Position numbers and translations under genes: made by a program
Origin: Paramecium pentaurelia
Taxonomy: Eukaryota > Ciliophora > Oligohymenophorea > Peniculida > Parameciidae
DNA length: 64,000 nt
Assembly: GCA_905183005.1 (NCBI GenBank)
Contig: CAJJDO010000061.1
Coordinates: 9,338 to 73,337, forward strand
Direction of reading: 5' to 3'
Shown here: one piece after another, positions 46,317 through 57,450 of the stretch
Layout: the number at the start of each line of letters is the position of its first letter
Position numbering within the stretch: the stretch's first letter is position 1
Notes under the pieces: generated by a model
What the model was told of the DNA's origin: nothing
The model's database searches: none
The model's input: the letters and a program-made list of their open reading frames with translations, nothing else

Positions 46317-48869
46317 TCAAATAACTCTAGCAAAAGTCCATCCAACTATTCTATTTAATTTATAATTTTCCTCACTATAATCACTGTCTCCCATATTCTA
46401 TATATATATATTTAAATATTATTTACATGAGTAGAATTCTTCATAACATTAACCAAATTCTCTTATGTTTATCCAAAATTAACTTTCTCCTCTGGATTAT
46501 TCCAATCCAACCATTCATGTTATTTTATGATACTCCAATTAACCTGAGATGGAATTTTGCATCCAATCCTCTTATTTGCCTCTTTCTATAACAAACTCTA
46601 CAATAAAGATTAACATGATTTGCTTAATCTAGATGGAATCTCAAGATTATCATTCCTAATATTATTATACAAAGTATCCAAATCCTCATTAAAATATGGA
46701 GGTTCACCAACAAGTAGCTCATATAAAACTGTTCCTATTCCATAAACATCTGTTGCTTGTACAGCTCCTTTCTATGAAAGTACTTCTGGTGCAAGATAAG
46801 CAGGAGAACCACAAAAAGTTCTTGCTTTCCCATTTTCAATTTATTTAGAAAGTCCAAAATCAACTAACTTAATTTTATTTTCATTGTCTAAAAGAACATT
46901 CTCAGGCTTTAAATCTCTATATAGAATATCTTTACTATGTAAATATTCTACTGCTTTCATTAATTACCTTATAATGATCTTACATATTGCTTCTTTGAAT
47001 GTCTTATGTTTATATAGATGAAATGATAAATCACCTCCCCCACAATAATCCATAACTAAATATAGATTATTGAGTGTTTAAAATGATTGAAATAAATTAA
47101 CAATATAAGGTGAATCTACTTATTTTAATATTTCACATTCAGTAACAGCAAATTTTACTTATTTCTTTAATAGCAATTTTCTTTTGTTTAATTATTTCAT
47201 AGCATAAACTTAATTAGTAGGATTATATTTAACTAAAAACACTTTACCAAATGCTCCTTCTCCAACCTGTTTAATAATAGTATAATTTATTAAATATTTT
47301 TTGTACTATTCATTATTTCCATGATTATGATTATCATCAATTGGTGAAAGTGTTTTAATAGGAGATTATTATTATTATTAAACTTATTATTAAACTTATT
47401 ATTATTTTTATTATTATTCTTAAACTTCTTAAGCTTCTTTCTATAAAGTTTATGCAACCTAATCATTTAAAGATTAACATCTAGAATCTGCTATTATATT
47501 AAATTAACCACCACCACCACTCACTATATATTAATTCAATGCCATTATATCTCCTTATACAGATAATTATGCAATCCTCCTTTCAGTTTCTTTATAATAC
47601 AAAATCGAATCTTCAATACTCTTCTTCCAACTCAAAATTGTACTCTTACTTTTTGAACAAAACTACAATATCAAAATTCCACTCTTCTTATATTAAACCT
47701 ATCATATGATATTCAGTTTCAATTACACTCAAATATTCGTGATCACCTTTCATATACCACTCTCTCTTAGGATTCCATACCGAAACTACATTTGACAATG
47801 CAATCATTTCTATTGGATTTAGAGGACAATCCCTTTCAGTTTTATATCTACAAAGTGTACCTGCTTCTGGGTCTAAGGTTAAGTAACGTTTATAATGAAA
47901 GAACTTCATCACATTCACTTTTTTAATATATCCTTTCTGAGCCTTCGGTTTAACCAATTCTTATGTCTTATTTAACTTCTATTAGCAATGATAAGTCACT
48001 AATTAAGTAGCATATTGATCTCCTTTAATTTCATTTAAATCAATGGCTTAAACATCAAATTGTGGATGTTTGAGAATGAGTTCTACTATGTCCAATTCTC
48101 CTTTTTAGACTGCTAATTGTAAGGCACTCTTGCCTTATGAACAATAATTCACATCGCAGACTTACTTACTAAGTAGTAATTTGGCACATTCAATTTTTGA
48201 ATTTTTTAAAGCTAATTGAAGAGGAGATTGTCTATCTTTGGTACAGAAATTAATATCGGCACCTTCATCAATGAAATAGACTACTAGTTCTTCATGGCCA
48301 AATTGGTTTGCATAATGGAATCCACTAAATCCACAATATTATCTATCGTTAATGATATCGAAAGATGGACTCTTATGATTGCTAACCATTGCTTTCACTG
48401 CTGGGATATCATTGCATTTGACTAGCTAATACATAAATTGAAACATAATAATTACCTTAATGAATTCAGCAGCAATATCCATTTAGGATTTATGTATAGT
48501 TGTAGATTTCTTTTTATTTTCATCTTCTTCCTCTGAATCTTCATGCACAATTCCCAATTTCTCATATCCCTTCATACGATTGTAACCTTTCTAAACTTCC
48601 AATACTTCTGTTTCAGGAGCTTCTTCTTCAACAACTTTATTCTCTCTATTGACATAGATGAATTGGCAATCTTCTGGATTGTAACTGAAAAGATGTCTAT
48701 CATCTTCAAGAGTATATTCATTTAAGATCAATATCTGATCTTCCTCACGAATATCAGTGAGTTAAGCAATTTGTTATTTCAATTGAAACACTTTGATGTT
48801 GGGATTCACTTTACATGTTTTGGTACTCATGTTACCCCATTAAGAACAATAACGAATGATAATTTTCAT
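46317..48869 (-). CDS. AGC-type Ser/Thr kinase with ubiquitin-like, ankyrin and PH domains
   Basis: Start at 48869, TGA at 46317-46319; introns of 30, 22 and 29 nt give about 823 residues. Domains in order: a ubiquitin-like N-terminus (KVFQLKQQIAQLTDIREEDQ, residues 1-75); ankyrin repeats (GFHYANQFGHEELVVYFIDE; SPLQLALKNSKIECAKLLLS; SALQLAVQKGELDIVELILK, about 150-270); a PH domain (KKVNVMKFFHYKRYLTLDPE to EYLSVIETEYHMIGL, about 300-400); a poly-Gln linker; and a full kinase domain (VGEGAFGKVFLV, YAMKQLNKRKLL, YRDLKPENVLLDNENKIKLV, DFGLSK, FCGSPAYLAPEVLS). The AGC tail ends with a probable hydrophobic motif, IVGWTFARVI. All catalytic residues are present, so it should be active and membrane-recruited through PH. 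The closest general type is PKB/S6K-like. The start is chosen because the ubiquitin-like fold begins there. Confidence 0.9.
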
Positions 48870-48947
48870 TATCTAATTATGTAGAATAATGTGATGTTTT
48901 TAATACTGTAATGTACAATTATACTAATATATATATAGGTCAATTAA

Positions 48948-50806
48948 TCACTTCTTAGCTAAGTATTCCATCCATTTCTGCCTAATATTCTGAGCATAGA
49001 TGGAAGGCAAATTTCGCTAAAGAGCTTACTATAAGATATCTCCTTCGCCTAGTTTCTCAGCTTCTTAAAGAGCCTTCTATAGTACAAAGGTTCCAAATTT
49101 ATTTTTCATCAATTCTAAACAAATGCAATCTTGTGACAATTGTTTAATGAATCGTTTTTAAGTTTTTGCAGAAGTTTCCAAAATACATTTCTCTACAACA
49201 TTTGAAGAATATTTGTGTATTGATAATTGTACTAATTTCTACAATATTTTATCAATAATTGGTGTACATTTCTAATCTCCATATACCTTTATATATAGAT
49301 ATAATATAATTACATCAATAACATGTTATACACCATAATTACCAAAAGGATCTTGTACTATATCATCTAATTGATCACGCATCTTAATTAAAATAAAGTT
49401 GCATTTTTCTAGATTATTTTTAAATTTAGAAATTAGATCCTTCAAAACACAAAGTCCAAATTGATGATTAACTACTTAAATGAATCTCTCCATTAATTTG
49501 CAAAATATCATATTTAAACGATCTTCTGAAAATCTAGCTATGATTTTTTTTATTAAATGTGTTCCTTGACTATCTAAAGTGAGATAAATGATATGATTTT
49601 TAATGCTATTTTCAACCATTTCTTCTTCTTATTTTGATGATATCAAAGAAACCAAAGATTAAATAGCATGAGTACCCTTTTTATCACATGCAATATCCAC
49701 TAAATGATTAGAAATCTGAAAAATATTTATTAATAAAATGTTACTGTTTGTAAAATATATAATCTTTAATGAGGAGCACAACTTTAACTCAAACTACCAA
49801 ACATATAATTGGCATATGGATCAATCATTAAATCTCCTATATGTGGACCTATTTCTTGTAATAATTGATCCAATTCCATTTATGTACAAGTAGTAAAATG
49901 TTTTTATATAAGACGACTACCATGTTATGTCTTTACAAAATTGACTATATTGCCTCGTATTTATTCAAAACTTTATAAATCTTCTGTCCATTCATCTGGT
50001 TGAGTTTATTCTTCTAATTAAAATGATTAGAAACGAACTCTTTATTGAACAGGACCAACTTATGGTGTGAAAATACGAGTTTTAGGTGAAAAGAGAAATG
50101 AATCAACAATAGGAGATGATTTAGGGGATTATTTTGTTAGATGCTTAGAAATATCTGGAGACAAGTTAATTTGTAAAGATTTTAAGCACAATTATGGTTG
50201 ATTGTGTTCTTCTTCTAGTTACATTGATATACATATGTCATCATATCCGATACAGATGTAATCACTTGTAACTTTATTTGCATTATAGTAGAATTCATAA
50301 CTATGTATATTTTTTGATTCTTGCATGAGATTACTATCCATAATGTGAACATCAATTTGAATACGTCCTTGCATTAATGGTACAAGGTGTTTTTATCTTT
50401 TTCCAAAGTACTCTCTTAAATTTGCATAATCAATTAAGATGGATGTATTTTTCTTTTATTTGAGTGTTGTGGAATGAGTAAGATTGAGGTAGGGTTATTG
50501 TGCAATGGTATGAAATATTTTAAATTCCACAAAGACTTTAACATTTAGATCTAGGAGGTCGTAGTCTACTGGTACTCTTTCCATTATTTGAGCATGTTAG
50601 ATTTAATTAGTTAAGAGAGCAAGTTATGCTGTTTTATGTTTGCAATTATGGGCACATTAAGTATGGACATCAAAGTACTGGGAGAGTAGATTGGAGTACA
50701 ATTGTGTATGACCTAATTGAACATTTTGGTAACAAAGCGGGCAGATTGAATTTTCATTTTGGCTCTTTCCAATTATCTCATAATCCTCGTCCACTACTAA
50801 AAACAT
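48948..50806 (-). CDS. Pumilio/PUF RNA-binding protein with N-terminal Cys/His motif
   Basis: From ATG 50804-50806 to TGA 48948-48950, with one 29-nt intron (GTAACATTTTATTAATAAAT plus ATTTTTCAG, near 49720), the frame gives 609 residues. The C-terminal half is a PUF array, about residue 270 on: NFVKTQHGSRLIQKHF, LMIDPYANYMFGSLSQ, KKGTHAIQSLVSLI, DSQGTHLIKKIIARF, HQFGLCVLKDLISK, DPFGNYGVQHVIDV, HKYSSNVVEKCILE and NKFGTFVLQKALQE, the usual eight repeats. PUF proteins bind 3'-UTRs (UGUANAUA-like) and repress mRNAs in the cytoplasm. The N-terminus has CPLC and CAHNCKHK (residues about 22-58), a possible small zinc knuckle. A second ATG at 50584 could be an alternative start, but the frame upstream is clean and codes conserved-looking sequence. 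Confidence 0.9.
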
Positions 50807-50885
50807 ACACTTAACTCAACTACTTAAGGATTCTTCTAATGTGCTACTACACTTTCGGGAGTCTGACTCACTAAAAGTACAACAA

Positions 50886-51476
50886 TCATTTAAATTCTTA
50901 CTTGGCGCATTTAGAGAAAATCTCTTTGAATTCATTCGGAACAGGGTCATCCCATCCGAATAATGGGTAGATGTCCTCAGTCATATTATAAACTTCTTGT
51001 ATTTTAAAATAATAAATTGCTGACGAAAGATTGTAAAATTTAATTGGACCATTTTCTAAATGCGTCATATGAGATATTAAAATGCCATTTATCTTTAACT
51101 ACAATAAATAATTCAATAAGATCATAGATTATATAAATATATATAGATAGATAAATCTTAATTATATCCAAACTCACTTATGAGAAGATGAGTTCACTAT
51201 TAAAAAATCATAACAATCAAATTTCCTATACGATAAATTCTAATATATTAAACTATTTCGTTCATTTCTGAATCTCATAGGAGTGATATGTTATGATTTT
51301 GAAGGCTTATTAATCTTTGGTAATCTTAAAGTTGGCATTTCAAAAACTTTCATTTGTTTTAATTCATATACTAATTATGGATTTGGTTACTTTTTCTATA
51401 GTTCCAATTTTGGATGTCTGCTTAATTCATATAACTTAGCTATTCGATATGGTTTAATAATTTATTCTGATTACAT
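50886..51476 (-). CDS. Hypothetical protein, 158 residues, with one unusually long intron
   Basis: Three exons give an exact frame from ATG 51474-51476 to TGA 50886-50888: introns are 35 nt (51197-51231) and 79 nt (51099-51177). The first exon is basic and proline-containing (KVFEMPTLRLPKINKPSKSQ). The last begins LKINGILISHMTHLENGPIK and ends MTEDIYPLFGWDDPVPNEFK, a stretch that looks globular and conserved but matches no family I know. It has no signal or membrane segment. It starts only 16 bp from the start of a divergent coiled-coil gene. Codon use agrees with its neighbours. The small middle exon (about 19 nt) is the least certain part. Confidence 0.65.
51099..51177 (-). other. 79-nt intron (long for this genome)
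   Basis: On the minus strand it begins GTGAGTTTGGATATAATTAA and ends TTATTTATTGTAG. Removing it keeps the frame between SELIFSQ and LKINGILIS. Nearly all other introns deduced here are 21-35 nt. Confidence 0.55.
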
Positions 51477-51492
51477 TATTTTTTAAAATATT
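51477..51492. promoter_or_regulatory. 16-bp divergent intergenic gap
   Basis: Only 16 bp (all A/T except none to one base) lie between opposed start codons at 51476 and 51493. The core promoters and 5' leaders of the two genes must overlap, or transcription must start within the first codons of one of them. Confidence 0.55.
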
Positions 51493-53630
51493 ATGTCTTA
51501 AGAATAAGAATTACTTACCAAAATGAAATCCTTAGAGGAGGATATCTAAAATAGACATAGACAAATAGTATCTTTGACTGATAAGGTGGAAGAATTACAA
51601 AGATCAATTTAGAATAACTCTGAAGTATGGATAACTTAAAAATAAATTAGGTGGTTGAACTAAATGAAAAAGTTAGAATGCTTGAGTCTTAGAACATCAA
51701 ATTGATTGAAAAGAATCAAAATGACGTAGTAGAGTGGAGATCAAAGGAACGTGATTTCAATGTATAAATTAATAGTTACACTAGAATCAAATTCAATAAT
51801 TACAACGGAAGTTGGGTGAAGTAGAATCTGAACTCACTGAGACTAAAGAATTGAATAAACAATTAATCAACAAATCAAGTGAGTCTTCTGATTAACAATC
51901 ACAGTTACAACAAATTACTTAACATTATGAACATCTACTATCAGAAAAGGATTCACATATTAAAGAAAGAGATGTTAAAATAGCTGAATAGGATATAATA
52001 ATAAGCAATTTATAAAAAGAATTATCTCTTGCCTCAGAAAGGGAATAGACATCTCGAATTATTCAAGAATAATTAAATGAATAATTGAAAATATTAGAAA
52101 AGAGACAAAGTGAATTTACATAATAGAATGAAAAAATGGCCATTTTGAATGATGAAATCAAATCACTTAAATTATTAAAGGATGAATTACAAAGTGATAA
52201 CACTTCACTTAAATCTTAATTATCTGAATTAACATCTAATAATCAAGAACTCTAAGAGAAAGTGAAACAATTAGAAGATTAAACTAATAGAGAATAGATT
52301 CAAATCTAAAATCTTTAAGTTAATCTCAAGGACTCATAAAGAGAATATAAAGAAGAAATGACTAAAATTATGTAAATATTGGAGAAAATGAAAGAAAAAG
52401 TAATAATATTCATCATATTTAAGCATACTAATGAATAAGAATAATACAAGTAGAGAATGCATGAAAGAGATGATATTTTAAAAGAAGCCAAAAAACAATT
52501 TGAATAAACTACAAAACAATTCGAAAAGTAAATAATAATATATTATATATTTTAGAGAAAATAATAATTTAATTACTTAAATATAATAAGCATAAAAGAC
52601 ATAAACAGAATAATTGAAAAAGATTTCGGATCTGGAATTTAAACTTAGAGAACTAGAATCTAAACTATAAGAGAGTAATAGACAATATATAAAATAACTT
52701 GAACATTCTAAATCACTTGATATTGAAGTATATAATTATAAATAAAAAAATTAGTTAAAAAAAGCTATTTCAATCTAATAGAAATTATAAGAATAAATGC
52801 TTATTAAAGATGAAGAAATGCAAAAAACCAAATAGTTTTAATTGAAATTATTATAAGAAAATCAAGATTTAAAAACTAAATTAGATCATTATCTTTAAGT
52901 TAATTAAAAAAGTAAATCAAATGAATTACAAAATTTAAAGAATTAATTATTAGAAAAAGATCAAGAATTAGAATTATTGAGATAATAATAAAAATCATTA
53001 GCTACTCAATTAAAAACTAGTCAAGGATATGTGACAAGATTTAAAGGCAGAGTTAAATAATTAGAAATGGATAATACAGAATTATTAAAAGCTAAGAATA
53101 ATTTAGAAACATTATTTCAAGAGATCTTAGAATAAACTAAATAAAAATCAAATATCAAAAATTTATCAGCAATATCAAATAATCCTACAAAATATTAGAT
53201 GAGTCTCTTATCACAAAGAAAGAATTATATGTAAGAAAATACATCAACTCATTCATAAGAAAATAGATCATCAAGTTAAAAATCTAATAATACTACACCA
53301 AATAAAGTAGCTAATAGTGGTGATGTCTCATTTAAAAGACCCATTTAAGTTAGTGGACATAAAAAATCTACTCATTCAGGTTCTTAAGAAAATATTTCCA
53401 TCAAATAATAAAATGAACTCAATGAAATTAAAGAATTAGATGAAAGTTAATAATAATAAACTAAAGTTTAACCTTAAGATAACTCTTAATAATAAATTAA
53501 TTAGATTGACAATAAAGAAGATACTCAGAAATTAATTGAAACTAAGGAATAAGAATAGATTATAAATGAATAAGAAAATAATAATGAAGAAGTTGAGGAT
53601 TTCTTGGATGATCAAAATGATCTTGATTGA
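51493..53630 (+). CDS. Long coiled-coil protein
   Basis: ATG 51493 to TGA 53628-53630 with four introns (26, 23, 24 and 28 nt) gives 678 residues in an exact frame. Almost the whole protein up to residue 530 is heptad-rich coiled coil (SLEEDIQNRHRQIVSLTDKV; QLQRKLGEVESELTETKELN; LRELESKLQESNRQYIKQLE). A short piece, TSQGYVTRFKGRVKQLEMDN, is followed by a Ser/Asn-rich and then acidic tail ending in EDFLDDQNDLD. There are no motor or enzyme motifs. It is likely a structural protein of cytoskeleton, Golgi or basal bodies; I cannot tell which. It shares a 16-bp promoter gap with the minus-strand neighbour. Confidence 0.78.
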
Positions 53631-53715
53631 TTATTTATATATTAAATTTTTATTTATATATAATTTTTATTAATTATTTATTAATATCTAATATATAATA
53701 ATTAATTTATCAATC

Positions 53716-55892
53716 ATGTTTAAATCACATATTTTAGAAATAGATTAAACACTAATTTGTTAACAACATAACTCTCCAATTACTATTATTGTTACTGAAT
53801 AAAATTTTACAGGTGAAGAAAGACTTTAATGTGAAATATGTTGGAAAAATAATTAAAATAGTTTGCATACTACACCATACTAGTTATATTTAGAGAAAAT
53901 TAAAGAATAATAAGATGATTTCTGTAAACATTTAAACATAATAATAATGAAAAATTTATCTATGATTGAATAATTAAAAGATTCTATTAACTAAATTAAG
54001 ACTCAATTCATCTAAAAACTGAAGGATTGTGAAGAAAAGATAACAATATGGAATACACAGTTGATGGAATTAGGAAATTAAAATTCTTAATATAGCATTT
54101 ATAATGAAATTAATATGTTAGTATAAAATTAAAGCAAGATGAATGATCTATTAGAATTAATTAGAAATATTAAAAATTTAAATTATGATTATTCAAGTAA
54201 AATCTAATTCTAATTGAATAATGTTATGGATACTACAAAATATGATAATTGTTTATAACATCTACTTGATATAAATTAAATGGATATATTGTAATTGATT
54301 GATGGTAGTACAATTCTTACAAGCATTACATAAGTATATGTTATTAATAATAAAAGAATATTATGAAAAAGAAATCATTATGTTAAGTACATAATTAAGA
54401 AATTGTTTATGTAGATAAAAGTTAGAATGTTGATATTGAATAGAGAACTTCTTGTTTAAAGTGTAATAGAAGGGTTGGGGATATTCTTGAAGATTTTTTG
54501 AAGAAATGGGAGAGTTATTGTTAAGATGGTAAACAGTAATTAAAGGATGAATTTTACGATTTAAAATCTTAAGTATAATTTTCAAACAATTTATTGAAAT
54601 AAATAAAATAAGATATATGTTAAATTATTGATGAAAAAATCGATGAAAATATTAAAATATTAAAATCTAGTTATAATAAATATTATAGAGGTGTATGGGA
54701 ATTAAATAATTTATTAAATCAAGAAGGATTAAATAATATTGCATTAAAATTAAGTATGGAAGAGAGTTATCAGGTTTTTAAATAGATCTATAATCAAGAT
54801 AATAGTATTTTGATGTCCAAAATTAATTACATTTTGTAATAGTTAGAAAATTATACTACAAAATAAGATGTTAAAACAATAGAATATTAAGATATATATA
54901 GTATTAATTAAAATAAGAATTAAAACAAAGATTAAAATAAATGTGATGACTATTTATGTTTAACAATAGCATTTAATAGTTCAAATACAATCATGTTATC
55001 TGGTTTAGGTGAAAAAATTAAATCATGGCTATTTATAGATGGATAGTTAGTAGAAGTTGGTACATTAGTAGGTCATACAGATAATATTTCATGTTTAGTA
55101 TTTAGTAAATATTCAAATTCTTTTGTATCAGGAGCATTAGATTATGGAATTAAAGTATGGAAAGAGAAAACTTAATTTAAATGGGAGGGCTCTTAACTTT
55201 ATTTATAGCACTTTGATTTTATTAGTTGTTTAATTTTGAGTTAAGATGAGGATTTCTTATTCTCAGGAAGCCATGATAGAACAATTAGAATATGGAAATT
55301 GGATTTTACTTAAAATTTATTATAATAAGTTTAATGTTTAGAATATCATACAAATCAAATTTTTAGTATGAGTATAAATAATTCACAATCACAATTGGTT
55401 TCATGTGGATAGGATAAATAAATTATTCTTTGGGAGAAAGGAAATAATAATCAATGGTAATTTAAACAGAAAATAGAATAATCAATATAAGACTTTGGAT
55501 ATAGGATGTAATTTATTAGTGATACTCAATTTATTTGGTTAAATAAAGGTAGAAGAAGTTATATATTTTTTTTTGAACTTGATTAAGGAATATATATAGA
55601 AAAATAGAATAAATAAATTTATTTAGGTGACGATGATTGTGAAGATGAGGATTTCTTTCCAATATGGTATAATCATAAAATATAAGTTATATTTGTCAAA
55701 AATAAGAAAACAATTTATACATTTAAAAAAGAAAAGGATGACAATATAAATCTTATAACAAAAATCTAAATATTCAATGATCCAAAGTTTTATGGATAGT
55801 TTACTAATAATGGTAAATATTTGGTTGCTATTTATTAAAAGGAAAATAAAAACCAATAATAATTTGTCATCAAATAATTAGATTATAAATGA
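53716..55892 (+). CDS. WD40-repeat protein with Cys/His N-terminus
   Basis: ATG 53716 to TGA 55890-55892 with one 23-nt intron (GTATATGTTATTAATAATAA plus AAG, near 54336) gives 717 residues. The first 60 residues contain CQQHNSPITIIVTE and LQCEICWKNN, a B-box/zinc-finger-like arrangement. A second such piece, SLCQVHNQEIVYVDKSQ with SCLKCNRR, lies near residue 220, so two similar units occur in tandem, each followed by a helical stretch. The C-terminal half carries WD40 repeats (VGHTDNISCLVFSKYSNSFV; SGALDYGIKVWK; FLFSGSHDRTIRIWKLDF; QLVSCGQDKQIILWEKG). The function is unknown; the design resembles RING/B-box-like scaffold proteins. A decayed WD40 piece lies just downstream, suggesting a local duplicate. 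Confidence 0.82.
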
Positions 55893-57025
55893 ATTTTTTT
55901 AATTTTATAAGAGATGATATTTTTTTATATATTCGATTATAAAAATAATAATTTTCACACTCTTATGACATCTTATAAATTATTAATAATAAATAATTTA
56001 AATGAATTTGAAAAAATAAAATTTAGAATGATTTCGTAGCTATTAATCTTAAAATTTACATTGATTAAATATTCAATCATAATCTATTTAATATTGTTCA
56101 TTAAGAGAGAGAGACATAACGATATTGTCTAATCAACTAATCAGAGGTTAATTATATTTTAAATTAAGGCACATTGAAATTATACAACAATAATATCAAA
56201 CCATAAGGATAATGAAAATTACTGTAAATGTTGGTTAAGTTAAGTAAGAGGATCAACTTATTTCAGGAAGTAATGATAAATCGAAAACATCATACAAAAT
56301 CAATAAGAATACTTATCTATATTCATTAGATAATAATATATTAAATCAAAGATCAAAATCATTTATAAAGAGCGATTTATTATATATAGAAAATTAGTGA
56401 TATGTTAATATAAGGAAAAGTGGAAAAGTATCTTATCAAAATCGACAATTTAAAATAATTAAGGAATAATCAAAGAAGGTCTCACTTATCATCAATATTT
56501 ATTGTATAATATATTTTAAATGGTGGGATATGATTATAAAGGGATTAATATCCTAATTGGAATAGAAAATTATTTATTATTGTTTTTTTTATATTATTTA
56601 TTACATAATATTCAACTCATAAATTTGTAATATAAATAAGTATATTTCATATGCTTAAGATGTAAATTAAAGAGAGTAGAGTTCCTTTATTATAAGATTA
56701 ATGATTCTTAATCAGCAGATATATGTTTGTTGAATTTCATAGTTTAAGTAAAGTATTTTTACTGTAGATCTAAATTCAATTCAATTTCCATAATTTTTGA
56801 ACTATATATTTATTTTTCAGATTACTACTTAAACATAAACTAATTTCATCTTTTCATAACTATTTAGTTTATGTGAGTGAATATTATTAATAAAGATTAT
56901 TGAATTCTTCTAGTTTGTTTTTGAAATTGATTTCATTTTATTATAATATAGCTGTTGCCATATTAAACTTAAAATTATTAATAATAATTAGAGAATATAA
57001 ATATATTATATATATAAATTAATTA
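55893..57025. other. Intergenic stretch with a WD40 relic
   Basis: This is AT-rich apart from a short decayed WD40-like piece around 56090-56400 (separate entry). Nothing else is recognised. It ends at the PDCD5 start codon. Confidence 0.5.
56090..56400 (+). pseudogene. WD40 gene relic
   Basis: Plus-strand fragments read QEDQLISGSNDKSKTSYKIN (about 56245-56305), matching the second half of a WD40 repeat (xDxxISGSxDKTIKxWxxN) with the Trp position lost. Upstream bits are in other frames and no start or stop makes a gene. It may be the remains of a tandem duplicate of the gene at 53716-55892. Confidence 0.5.
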
Positions 57026-57412
57026 ATGGATCAATTAGATTAGAAATAGTTAGAATAGCTTAAGTAATAATAAGCTTAGAAGGAATAAATGGAAGAAATC
57101 AAAAAGTCTATTCTGACTTAAATATTGACACCTGAAGCTAAATAAAGATGTATTTATTTTGAATGTTTAATTTATAGTGGCAAATATCAAATTGGTTAAA
57201 CCAGAGAAGGCAGAAATGATTGAAGTTCAACTTTGTTAATGGGCCAAGCAAGGGAAGATTACCAATTAATTATCTGAAGAAGAATTGATCAAATTATTAG
57301 AAGCAGCAGAAGGATAGAAAAAACAAGACACAAAAGTTACTGTAATTTTTTAAACTAAATTACATAGTTTAAGAGGAGAAAACTTTCAAGTGAGGATGAA
57401 GATGACATTTGA
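57026..57412 (+). CDS. PDCD5: PDCD5 (programmed cell death 5) homologue
   Basis: ATG 57026 to TGA 57410-57412 with introns of 28 nt (near 57150) and 26 nt (near 57336) gives 110 residues, close to the usual 125. It follows PDCD5 along its length: a helical Gln/Glu-rich N-terminus (LEQLKQQQAQKEQMEEIKKS), ILTQILTPEAKQRLANIKLV (family: [20 protein letters not shown]), KPEKAEMIEVQLCQWAKQGK, SEEELIKLL, and the basic-acidic tail FKRRKLSSEDEDDI. In animals and yeast it is a small DNA/chaperonin-binding protein (with the CCT complex and TIP60). It is convergent with the carrier gene, 38 bp apart. Confidence 0.92.
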
Positions 57413-57450
57413 TCTGTGTTACAATTATAAATAAACAATTAAACAAAAAC

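Noticed and set aside
50626..50814. Plus-strand 62-codon frame
   Set aside because: The minus strand carries the N-terminus of the PUF protein here in a clean frame.
51283..51486. Plus-strand 67-codon frame
   Set aside because: It is the antisense of exon 1 of the 158-residue unknown gene, which splices to an exact frame.
55623..55856. Minus-strand 77-codon hydrophobic frame
   Set aside because: It is antisense to the 3' end of the WD40 gene.
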